From Candidatus Thorarchaeota archaeon SMTZ1-83 (lineage in GTDB: Archaea; Asgardarchaeota; Thorarchaeia; Thorarchaeales; Thorarchaeaceae): DNA of 23,175 nt. The translations under genes and the position numbers were made by a program. The stretch covers positions 1-23,175 of the forward strand of contig LRSK01000049.1 in the NCBI GenBank assembly GCA_001563325.1. Reading direction: 5' to 3'. The notes under the pieces are model-generated. The model searched no databases, had not been told where the DNA came from, and worked only from the letters and a program-made list of their open reading frames with translations. Each line of letters begins with the position of its first letter. Position 1 is the first letter of the stretch. This document shows, piece after piece, positions 1 to 8,900 of the stretch.

Positions 1-1
1 C

Positions 2-1288
2 TTCTTGGTATGGTCCGCAATAGAAATCTGGTTGTTGGCATACACGTATATTCCAGAGTGGTGGGTAACAGGAGAAGTTCTAATCCCTTACATCGTTGGA
101 AGTATCTTGACGATAGTTCTACTGCCTATCACTGTTCGTTGGGGTCAAAATCCGAAGTGGGCTCAGAGGAAACAGACCCCCACTCGGACCTTCTTTCTGG
201 TAGTTATCTTCACCCTTGTCCTTGTGTTTGTAGCTCAGCTGATTCAGACCGTTCTAGAATCAACAGTGACGGGACTTCAAGCGAGTCCGTTCGGAAGATC
301 TTTCCTTCTTACTACTAATCTCCTGATAATCTTCGCATTCATGTATCTAGAATTAAGCTACATCCGTTCGTCACGAGGTCGAATCACCTTGGATGTGATA
401 GTACTTGGTTTTCTTGCACTCTGGATTGTGCCAATCATTCTCAAAGGCATCTATCTTGTCTGGACAGCAGGGTGGTGGGCGGCCGAGATCTTCTTGTTAC
501 TTGCACTTGCATTCGGCCCGGCTGTACTCGGTATGCTCTATATGAGAGAGCTAAACCGTGCTGAGAGAACACAGCAGAGAGCAACACTCTATGCCGATCT
601 TCTTGCCCACGACATCTCCAACTATCATCAGGCTGTTCTGGTTTGTCTGGGCCTACTAAAGGAGAACCTGTCCGACATGAAGGCGCTTGGCATTATTGAA
701 GACGCTGACCAGCAACTGACAAGGGCCGACCATCTGATTCGGAATGTAAGGCGACTCGGCATGATTGACGACATGAGGTTGGAGAGTCTGAAGCCGATAG
801 ACATGGTTGCAATGATCGAGAATGCCTTCGAGATAGTGTCGCGTTACGAACCTTCAGAGGGTCAGTATTTCTACGTGAGTAGGAAGCGTAACCAATGCTT
901 TATTCTTGCCAACGATTTCTTCCTGGATATAATGCTCAATCTGTTCAGGAATTCTATTGAGTACGCCAGTGATGAGGTTCATGTAGAGGTAGAGATTGAC
1001 CCGCTGGAACGACATGGACGTGACTACTGGGTTGTGCACATATCAGATCACAGCCGGGGAATTGAACCTCAAAGAAGGAGTAATCTTTTCGAGCGCTATA
1101 TGGATGGTGCTCAGGGAACTGGTTTGGGCTTGTCTGTTGTAAAGGCCCTTGTGGATGCCTTTGAGGGAGAAATCACTGTAGGAGATAGAATCCCCGGGGA
1201 CCACACAAAGGGTACAGTATTCACTCTCGTGTTCCCCAGATTCGCTGGTGAAGTCCCGAAGCTCTCTGACTCGTGGGGCGCCCTTTGA
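2..1288 (+). CDS. Membrane-bound sensor histidine kinase, 5' end missing
   Basis: The frame is open to the left edge, so the TTG at position 5 is probably internal. Counting from it, 427 residues are visible. About five hydrophobic segments lie near residues 25-45, 63-84, 98-120, 129-153 and 157-180, which makes an integral membrane sensor region with no recognisable PAS or HAMP domain. The dimerisation/phosphoacceptor helix carries AHDISNYHQ with the likely phospho-histidine at H202, an H-box style common in archaeal kinases. The ATPase domain shows an N-box (LNLFRNSIEYA, N312 and N316), a G1-like box (DHSRGI from D348) and a clear G2 box (GTGLGLSVVK, about 371-380). In G1 the usual first glycine is serine, which is a mild departure. 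It would sense a membrane or extracellular cue and phosphorylate a response regulator, but none is in the window. The gene converges on the 78-aa ORF, with 44 bases between stops. Confidence 0.9.
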   Translation, partial: FLVWSAIEIWLLAYTYIPEWWVTGEVLIPYIVGSILTIVLLPITVRWGQNPKWAQRKQTPTRTFFLVVIFTLVLVFVAQLIQTVLESTVTGLQASPFGRSFLLTTNLLIIFAFMYLELSYIRSSRGRITLDVIVLGFLALWIVPIILKGIYLVWTAGWWAAEIFLLLALAFGPAVLGMLYMRELNRAERTQQRATLYADLLAHDISNYHQAVLVCLGLLKENLSDMKALGIIEDADQQLTRADHLIRNVRRLGMIDDMRLESLKPIDMVAMIENAFEIVSRYEPSEGQYFYVSRKRNQCFILANDFFLDIMLNLFRNSIEYASDEVHVEVEIDPLERHGRDYWVVHISDHSRGIEPQRRSNLFERYMDGAQGTGLGLSVVKALVDAFEGEITVGDRIPGDHTKGTVFTLVFPRFAGEVPKLSDSWGAL

Positions 1289-1332
1289 TTGCTCTTGAGG
1301 ACACGTGGTTCAGCGCCAAGCTCGATGACCAG

Positions 1333-1569
1333 CTAGTAATGTCTGTACTCGCCCAGGACTTGCACCTTGGTGATGCAGTCCGTGACTACGAACTCGTCTG
1401 CTTTCTCCTTGTCATGATGTCTGATTCCGACGATGCCATCACCAACATAGGCGACGACGCCCTCGGCCAATATTATCATACCAGCTCCATAGAACCTAAG
1501 ACGCTCACCTGATTTCGCGGCCTCGAGCAAGACACTCTTCAGTGTAGAGTCTTTCTCTAACTCAGACAT
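1333..1569 (-). CDS. Small uncharacterised protein, 78 aa
   Basis: I do not recognise this protein. It is 78 aa long, starts at ATG 1569, and reads as a short charged N-terminal helix (about residues 1-20) followed by a glycine-rich, probably beta-strand core (GERLRFYGAGMIILAEGVV, then VGDGIVGIRHH) and an acidic/basic end. There is no signal peptide or membrane helix, so it is likely cytoplasmic. The strand pattern could suit a small barrel such as an Sm-like or PRC-like fold, but this is only a guess. It lies 58 bases downstream of kbl on the same strand and could be co-transcribed with it. It also has a TATA-like element 28 bases before the ATG and no Shine-Dalgarno, which would fit leaderless expression. 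It was preferred over the opposite-strand ORF at 1273-1512 because its composition looks protein-like and the opposite ORF overlaps the end of the kinase. Confidence 0.6.
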   Translation of the reverse strand: MSELEKDSTLKSVLLEAAKSGERLRFYGAGMIILAEGVVAYVGDGIVGIRHHDKEKADEFVVTDCITKVQVLGEYRHY

Positions 1570-1593
1570 GTACTAGACTATTGGTGGAGTAAG

Positions 1594-1600
1594 ACATAAG
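1594..1600 (-). promoter_or_regulatory. Possible TATA-like element for the 78-aa ORF
   Basis: On the minus strand CTTATGT is centred about 28 bases before the ATG at 1569. That spacing would put transcription start at or next to the start codon. No purine-rich Shine-Dalgarno is seen in the 20 bases before the ATG, which agrees with a leaderless mRNA. The match to the archaeal TATA consensus is weak, so this is tentative. Confidence 0.25.
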
Positions 1601-1627
1601 CCTTGGGACCAGATGTCCATATGATGC

Positions 1628-2824
1628 CTAAATGATACCTATTCTCTTGCCTATCTTCTCATAGGCTCTAAGTGCCAGGTCTAGCTGTTCTTTGGACAAG
1701 CCACTGTTCATCATGTTGCGTATCCGTGCCTTGTCTCGAGCGACCATTGGAAACACGATTGGGAGTGCTAGGATGCCTTCGTCCATCATCCCGTTGCTCA
1801 ACTCGACGGCCTTTGAGCTCTCTCCGCACATCGCTGGGATGATTGGTGTCTGGCTGTTCCCAGTGTCAAAGCCCATCTCCTGCAGGCCTTTTACGAAGTA
1901 CTCTCTGTTGTCCCAGAGAGTCTTGACATGTTCCTCCTCCGTTTCCAAAACGTCGATTGCTGCAATGCAAGCCGCAGCCGTGGCCGGTGGGTGAGAAGCG
2001 CTAAGGAGCCAGGAACGGCTCTTGTTAAGAGCGTAGTTGACCATGTCTCTACTACCGGAGACATGACCTCCCATTACCCCAAATGCTTTGCTAAACGTTC
2101 CCATCTCGAAATGAACATCATGATGACTCAGATTGAAGTGTGAAACAATGCCTCGACCTCCCCGGCCCAAAACAGCCTCGCCATGCGCATCATCAACATA
2201 GATCATTGCACCGTGGGGCTTGCTCACTTTGACGATTTCATCTAGTGGGGCGATATCTCCATCCATACTAAATACCCCATCAGTGATGACGAGTATCTTC
2301 TCTGGATTCTCCTTCTCAGCCTCAGTCAACACTCGTTCCAAATCTTCTGTATCACTATGATTGTATACAAAACGTGTTGCTTTTGTTAGCCTAACACCAT
2401 CAATAATCGAACCGTGATTCAATTCGTCAGAGATTATGACGTCGCCTTTACCAACGAGCTGGGGAATCAACCCTTCATTAGTCGTGAAGCCTGCAGAATA
2501 TGTGAGGGCAGCTTCTGCACCTTTGAAGTTAGCCAGGCGTTTCTCAAGTTCCAAGTGGATGTCCATCGTTCCTGCAATAGCACGCACGGATCCGGATCCT
2601 GCACCATGAGTCTTTATCGCCTCGATAGCTGCTTCCTTGAGTTTCGGGTGATTCGAGAGGTTCAGGTAGTTGTTGCTGCATAGCATTATGACCTCTTTGC
2701 CATCTACCTTTGCCTTCGGTGTGCTGGGTCCCTGTAGTTCTCTGATTTTCCAGTCGAAATTCTGTTCGACGAGTTTTTGGTACTCTTCTCTCATCCATCC
2801 AGTTGGGTTTCTCATTTCTTTCAC
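1628..2824 (-). CDS. kbl: Glycine C-acetyltransferase (2-amino-3-ketobutyrate CoA ligase), alpha-oxoamine synthase family
   Basis: This is a 398-aa PLP-dependent enzyme of the alpha-oxoamine synthase family, full length for the family. Kbl joins glycine and acetyl-CoA to give 2-amino-3-ketobutyrate, and in threonine breakdown runs the other way after threonine dehydrogenase. Visible landmarks are NNYLNLSNHP (51-60), GSGSVRAIAGT (76-86), the PLP-stacking histidine H137 in DELNHGSIIDGVRL, DGVFSMDG (182-189), the pyridine-nitrogen aspartate in YVDDAHG (D211, with H214), and the Schiff-base lysine K246 in GTFSKAFG. The C-terminal substrate-binding segment reads ARIRNMMNSGLS, whereas Kbl and BioF usually have a SAAHT-like end, so the acyl-CoA or amino acid used could differ. 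The start is GTG at 2824 with AGGA about five bases upstream; an ATG at codon 4 (2815) is an alternative. No threonine dehydrogenase gene is in the window. The family assignment is firm; the exact reaction is less so. Confidence 0.85.
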   Translation of the reverse strand: MKEMRNPTGWMREEYQKLVEQNFDWKIRELQGPSTPKAKVDGKEVIMLCSNNYLNLSNHPKLKEAAIEAIKTHGAGSGSVRAIAGTMDIHLELEKRLANFKGAEAALTYSAGFTTNEGLIPQLVGKGDVIISDELNHGSIIDGVRLTKATRFVYNHSDTEDLERVLTEAEKENPEKILVITDGVFSMDGDIAPLDEIVKVSKPHGAMIYVDDAHGEAVLGRGGRGIVSHFNLSHHDVHFEMGTFSKAFGVMGGHVSGSRDMVNYALNKSRSWLLSASHPPATAAACIAAIDVLETEEEHVKTLWDNREYFVKGLQEMGFDTGNSQTPIIPAMCGESSKAVELSNGMMDEGILALPIVFPMVARDKARIRNMMNSGLSKEQLDLALRAYEKIGKRIGII

Positions 2825-2892
2825 CGACGTCCTACTACGGATAACGACGACCGGAGGTTTGGTCGCATCTAGGTCGGGCCCGCGAAATCTCA

Positions 2893-2903
2893 GCTATTTA
2901 TGC
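2893..2903 (-). promoter_or_regulatory. Archaeal TATA box upstream of kbl
   Basis: On the minus strand GCATAAATAGC, preceded by a purine-rich GCGAAGA that could serve as a BRE, lies in the 141-base gap between the giant gene B and kbl. The expected start of transcription, about 25 bases downstream near 2870, would leave a leader of roughly 45 bases containing the AGGA before GTG 2824. This suggests kbl is transcribed independently of the surface-protein operon. The rest of the gap holds no clear hairpin; a short GTTTTGG just after the B stop is a poor terminator candidate. Confidence 0.55.
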
Positions 2904-2965
2904 TCTTCGCTAAGTCCAGCGGCGTAACTGGAGCACCTTCTCATTCCAAAACGCGACAGCGAAGT

Positions 2966-5900
2966 CTAATCCTTCTTGTCGGCATCGATGCTCCTGAGGA
3001 GGTCATCCACCAGTGCACTAGGCAGGTTCTTCGCCTGAGATACTATCGCCTCAATCTCTGGGGGAGGTAAGCCTCTCTTCACCAGCTCAGCTCGTAGTTT
3101 CTCGACCTCCATCTCGGACAACCGGTCCTCGAACTCCACTTTCTCCTCTGCAAATGGCTCCATCTTGTCAGCTTCTTTTAGGAATCGCTCTGCAACATCT
3201 CTTGGAACTTTCTCGGCCTCTCTCATAATTGTCTGTATTTCTTTTTCAGGGGTCCCTTTCTCTTCGAGCTTTCGTTTGAGTTCCCTCAGTTCCTTATCGG
3301 AGAGTGTCTCAACAGGCTTGGCCGGCCTTCTCTTTCTCCTCTTCTTCTCCTGTTCGTGCCTCACGCCTTTAAGTAGGTCCATTGCGAGGGTTCTAGGGAC
3401 TGCTCTCGCCTGTTCTATTATGTTGTCAATCTCCCTAGGGCTGACCTCGTCTTTCTTGAGTTGCTCTCTTAGCTCTTGAAGCTCCTTCTCGCTAAGGAAG
3501 TCTTTGTCTGCCTCTTCCTCCTCTATCTCGACAGATTGTGCGAAGCCCTTCAGAAGCATCTCCCCAACCTCCTTGGGCAATTTGCGAGCTTGGCCTATGA
3601 CGGAGTCTATCTCATGCTCCGGTAATCCTCGATCGAGAAGCTCCTTCTTCATCTTCTGAATCTCATCATCGCTGAGAGTTTCAGCCACTGCTTCTTCTGC
3701 TTCGGCCTTTGAGTCATGAATCCGATAGGTTTCCGCGAGGGGCTTCTTGACAGTGTCAGAATCAGCGCCTAGCCGTTTCATCCTCTCCTGAAGTACACCA
3801 TCAAGGACTTCCTCGACAGAAACTCCTTGTTGCTGGGCGGCCTGAACCGCCTCTTGCTGGATTACCTCTCTTGCGAAGGTTGTCTGCTCACTGAGCTTCA
3901 TCTTGGAAATAGCCATCCTGAACTCTTCGAGCTCCTCAGGAGACATGGCAGTGAGGATTGCCAGGTCAACAATCATTGTTTCTATCTCTGGAACTTCCAC
4001 TGTGACCGCTTCGGCACTGATGCCCTCAGTTCTACGCTTCACGCCTGCAGGCTCTGCAACTTCGTTGAACATATCGACTACCATCTCGTGCCTGCTCATT
4101 ACGCTCGTATCCGGCTTCGGTATCTTGCCTCTTCTCAGCTGTCTTATCATCGCTGACAGTTTGCGTACAAGCTTGGGAACGCGCAGTATGCGGACCCATA
4201 TTGCTCCTAGCAACATCAGTGCGACAGCAGCTGCTGAACCTACACTGACCATGGTTTGCATGAACACGAACTCTTCCGATGGGCTAATGGTTAGAACTAG
4301 ACCTACTGACTGTGATGCGTAGTCTGTCCTGTTTGCGAAAATGCTCAGTTCCACACTCCCAGTTTCCGTGCCGGCAACGAATGTAACTGCGTACCACCCT
4401 GGCCGACCTGACACTGGTGTGATATCGGTAGCTTGAATGTAGTTGCCAAGATCACCCTCCACACTTATAGTGGCACCGACAATCTGGGATACAGAATGCC
4501 CTGGCCAAGTATCTGAGTACTGAACCTCCACTACTACGATGTCTCCGTACACGAGCGAGAGCAACGGACTCCCTTCAAGGGTTAGGCTCGTTGGAATCTC
4601 TATGACCCGTGCGTAGAAGGTCAAGTGGGCAGTGCTCCTATTCTCTAGCGAAAGTGTAACTGTGAACTCGAAGGAATTGTCGGCCGCATAGAGCCTAGTG
4701 TCAAAGTCGAAAGCATAGTTGCCTAGTCCGTCGTCATATAGCGTAAGATTCTCTTCATAGAACCCTGGGCCAGAGTATACTGCACGTTCTATGGTTGCAC
4801 CCGGAATTCCCAGTCCGTTGTAAGTATCGTTATAGAGAATAGGAATGGTCACGACATCGCCAAGAGGGATCTGAAGATCTGTGATACTTCCATCGACATA
4901 GTACATGGATGGTAGTGCAGGGAATGCTTCTGTGGGCACGGCCTGAAGAATCACCTGAATGCTTACACTATCGGGCTTGTAGTTGAGTCTGACGAAACTG
5001 ATTGACAGGGTGTATGGTGTCCCCGGTGCAAGAGGAGTCGTATTGACAGGCACTGAATATACGCCATTACCGCGATAGATTGGAGTGCCACTTCCGCCGG
5101 CCCACTGGTATGTAGATTCGGCATCATCTATGCTTGTGTTGTGAAACATATCCCAGAATGTGAAATTGATGAAACCGTCCCATCCCCAAACCAGACTCAC
5201 CGCACCAGGCGAATCTATGTAGGTCTGTATGACTTGTACGAACAACAGAACAGTATGCTGAGCCTGCTGGTAGTCATTATCATTGTGAGGAATGGCGGAT
5301 ATGATGAACGTGTGAGTCGTAGCGGTGGATGTGGTTGTGTTGAAATCAAAGTAGAAATAACCGGGTCCACCCAGTGCAGTGCCATTGACTAGGGTTCCGT
5401 TGGCTCCCAGTTCTGGCGAATTCCAAGTAACATCGCATGCGGAAATACCTGTGTTGTTCAAGCCCTCCGTCACATATACTCCTATCCTTACGACTTGGGA
5501 CCAATACACAGCAGTCGAGGCGTAAGTTTCTGTCAAACTATCTGGTTCAATCTCCAACTTGATCTGCTGAACCGATATCGTAAGAGCTATGGTCTTGTCA
5601 ATGTAGTTGTTTCTACTCGCAGAGATTACTACTTGGTAAATCTCTATGTCCACTTGATCAGTGTTCAGTGTTATGTTGTAATAACCGGGCTGACCTAACA
5701 CTGGAGTCAAGTTGAGGTTGTTGCCGAAGGTCCAGTTTGCGTACAAGAGCGCATCGGTGACAAGACTCTCATCCAGGCCGTCTTGAACTGAAACCTCTAG
5801 AGCGGCCGGATCTCCCTTGGGAATCGAGATTATCACGTTTCCAGACGAAATGATGTCCATTGGACGGGCGAGCAGCCTGAAGACAATCTGTGAAGATGCA

Positions 5901-8900
5901 CTGTGATAGTTTGCCTTGGAGGCCTTCATCTTAATGAGAATCTCTGGCGAGCTTGCAGCGGTACTTGTGTCAATGATGGCCGTGTAGTTTCCTGGAACCC
6001 CAGCTGCAGCTAGTGTGCCAAATCCACCGGTCCAATTGTACGTGACACTACTGAATGCTATGAGTTGGTTTCGCAGAGTGTCGTTATAGGCGGCAAATAT
6101 GGTAAGCGGCTGTCCCCAGTAGATTTCTGTTGGAACTGCATTCGGACCTGAGAACGTGACTATGAGCTCAGTTGGCACACTTAGAAGGTTGACGGAGAGT
6201 GTCAGTGGCTGGATCGAGTAGAACTGAAGGTCTGCATCAACGATTAGGGTCTGAGTTCCTTGGCTAAGGTCCGTTGTGTCCAACGTTATGTTATATAGAC
6301 CGTTTCCAAGCTCGATCCAGGAAGAGGAATCTCCCCAGGTGATGTCAAGCGTGGCTCCCGACAACGGTGCATCATTCGCGTCAAAGTCTGTTATGTTAAC
6401 CAGAACTGATGTCGAGTACCCTGCGTAGTTTGCAGCCCCAACTTCACCTGAAAGGACTGCAATTCGCGATCGTACCTGGAATGGAGCATTGAACCGAGCC
6501 TCGCGATACGGATAGTGATTGATTATTATCACAAATACTTGAAGCTCCGCCGGATTGAGTGCCTCTGTCACATTCACTGTAATGTTGTATTGACCGTCTC
6601 CCAACGGTCTGACTGACCAAATCAAGGGCTCTAATCCTGTAGAATTGTATGTGATGTGAATCGAACCTTCAGCGCCATCAATGGGGTTATGATGGTCGGT
6701 GTCATTGAAGTCTAGGAGATAGGATACGTTCTCAAAGAACGGCACGACGGACGGAAGGGGCAACTCACTGACCACCAATGTACTGATGAGACGGACTTCA
6801 CCAGCCATCACTATGTTCGTGACATCCTCGTAGTAGGGTGAAGTGGTGGGATTCCAGTTCAGGTCGATTATGAATGTGAAATCACCAATTGCTCCAAGCG
6901 ATGCTGTGCCGACGTATATCATGTAATTGCCTGCTTCAGCACCGCTCCCGCTCTCTATCCAATAGTCAACATTCTCTACGAGTGCCGGTTCTTCGACGCA
7001 GGAGAACTGAACCGAGGCCCCTACAATTGGCAAACCTGTAGACTCGTCTCGAAATGACAACGAGAGTGTTAGGTTGTCTCCCATTGGAGATGGCATCACT
7101 TGTCCCACACCTACAGTGCCTCTCCTTTTGGTCGTCGTCACTGACACCAAAGTACTGTCGTCAGTGTAGTATGGTGCAGAACCGTCCCATTGCACGAATA
7201 CTGTGACATTCCAGTTGGAAACCAGATTCGCGTCTAGTACAGTTGAGTTGATGCTCACTTCGAACCATGAGCTTACAGTTCTCAACGAATACTCGCCCGA
7301 AGCAAGAAGGGCGCCGCCACTGTAGATGGAGATGTCTCCCATTGCTACAGTTATACTACCTCCTGTATTCATGTCAACATACGCGAACTCGAAAGTGACA
7401 TTGTCAAGATATCGTGCATATGAAGGCGGCACGATCACTTCGACATTAGCGGGTCTCTTGGTCACACTCATCGAAACATCAAGCATAGCGTCCCCGTAGA
7501 ATGGCGAGCCAGAAGTCCAAACTGCTTCCACAGTGATTGCCTTAGGCCCTGGCGTTCCGAGACCAGACGTGAGAACAGAGATAGTATAGTAACCATCAGG
7601 AGCTGCGAAAATCAAGTAGTCAACTGACTCGACGAGTGGGATAGCACCATGCGACAGCTGTATGCTAGCCCCAACAACTCCCGTTAGTGAATCCAAATCT
7701 CGATAGACCACCGTGAAGTTGGAGTAATCTAGATATGGCGTTGGGAGCGGAGCTGTATCAAGGTCGAGTATCGTGCTTCTCTCTCCCAGCTGGAACGGAA
7801 CATCTATGGTAGACCACTCGTAGAATGGTACTGTGTCATCGAAGCTGAAGTTGAGGGTCAACACATAAGGAGTCCCAATGCTGAGTGGTTGATTGTACGT
7901 ATCAACAATAAGCAGATAGTCTCCGAACCCTGGGCGCCACATGCAACTAAGAATCCAGTCTGTGCCATTTAGCACTTCCACCCAAGTTCTTGCCCCTGTC
8001 TGATTAGCTATTGGACCCAACGTTGTGAGGTCCAGATATCGGATCACGATGTTCATCGAGTTGTTGAACTGAACTAGTCCGACCGGATCGGCAACCAGAA
8101 TCGTGTTCCTGTAAGTCACGGGCAGGGTTCTGGTTTCTTCTACGTCCTCAATGTAGAACAAGCCTGATTCAAGTCTTATCTTGAGATCATAATCGCCAGG
8201 TTGTGCAAAGTAGTTTGTGTCAAGCTCTATCTTATAGTTTCCGCCGCCCAGCTCTGATATTGTACTATATGTCGCTGGTATCTCAACGGTATCGTCGTAA
8301 AGTGTGACCGTGACTCCTTCTAGTCCTCTTGGTAGAGTACCCGTTACGTCATCAAAGGATATTGCAAATGTCAGATTGTCACCGTACGGTGTTGAAGGTG
8401 GAGTAGGATATGTGAGCGATGTTTGACGGTGCTTGAGTGTCACCGCTACAAGTCTCCCGGTCACATTCGCATAGAACGGAATCCCTGCCCAAGTCACGTT
8501 GAGAGCGAAAGTCCTCTCACCGAGAGGAGATCCAAACTGACTCGTGTTGAATGAAATCGAATAGATTCCCGAGAACGAATCATATGTGATGGAGAAGTCA
8601 GGTACTCCAATCGCAACGGTCATGACGCTCTGACTATAATCGATGTAGTCCGACCCTCCACCAGTAACGTCCTCATAGGTGAATGAAAATGTTGCATTCT
8701 CGCCATAACGCACAGGGGTCGGAGGCACCACTGAGAGCAGTGTATCCCTTGGCAGGACTCTGACAGATATTGTATCTGTTCTGTTTGTGTAGTAAGGCGA
8801 CACACCCTTTGACCAATTGATGAATACGTTCATTGAGAAAAGTCCAGTACCACCGAGAATGGTTGTGTTGAAGCGGACCGAGTAGTACCCAGGTTGTCCC

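Noticed and set aside
5..7. TTG as the true start of the histidine kinase
   Set aside because: The frame stays open to the edge and the TTG falls directly next to it with no room to see a ribosome binding site; a truncated gene is more likely.
1273..1512. Plus-strand ORF of 79 aa overlapping the end of the kinase
   Set aside because: It overlaps the kinase stop, has no protein-like pattern, and is antisense to the more convincing 78-aa minus-strand ORF.
2940..2965. Terminator after gene B
   Set aside because: Only a four-base T run and no convincing hairpin; not strong enough to call.
3903..4322. Plus-strand ORF of 139 aa
   Set aside because: Antisense to the membrane helix and tail of protein B; no independent support.
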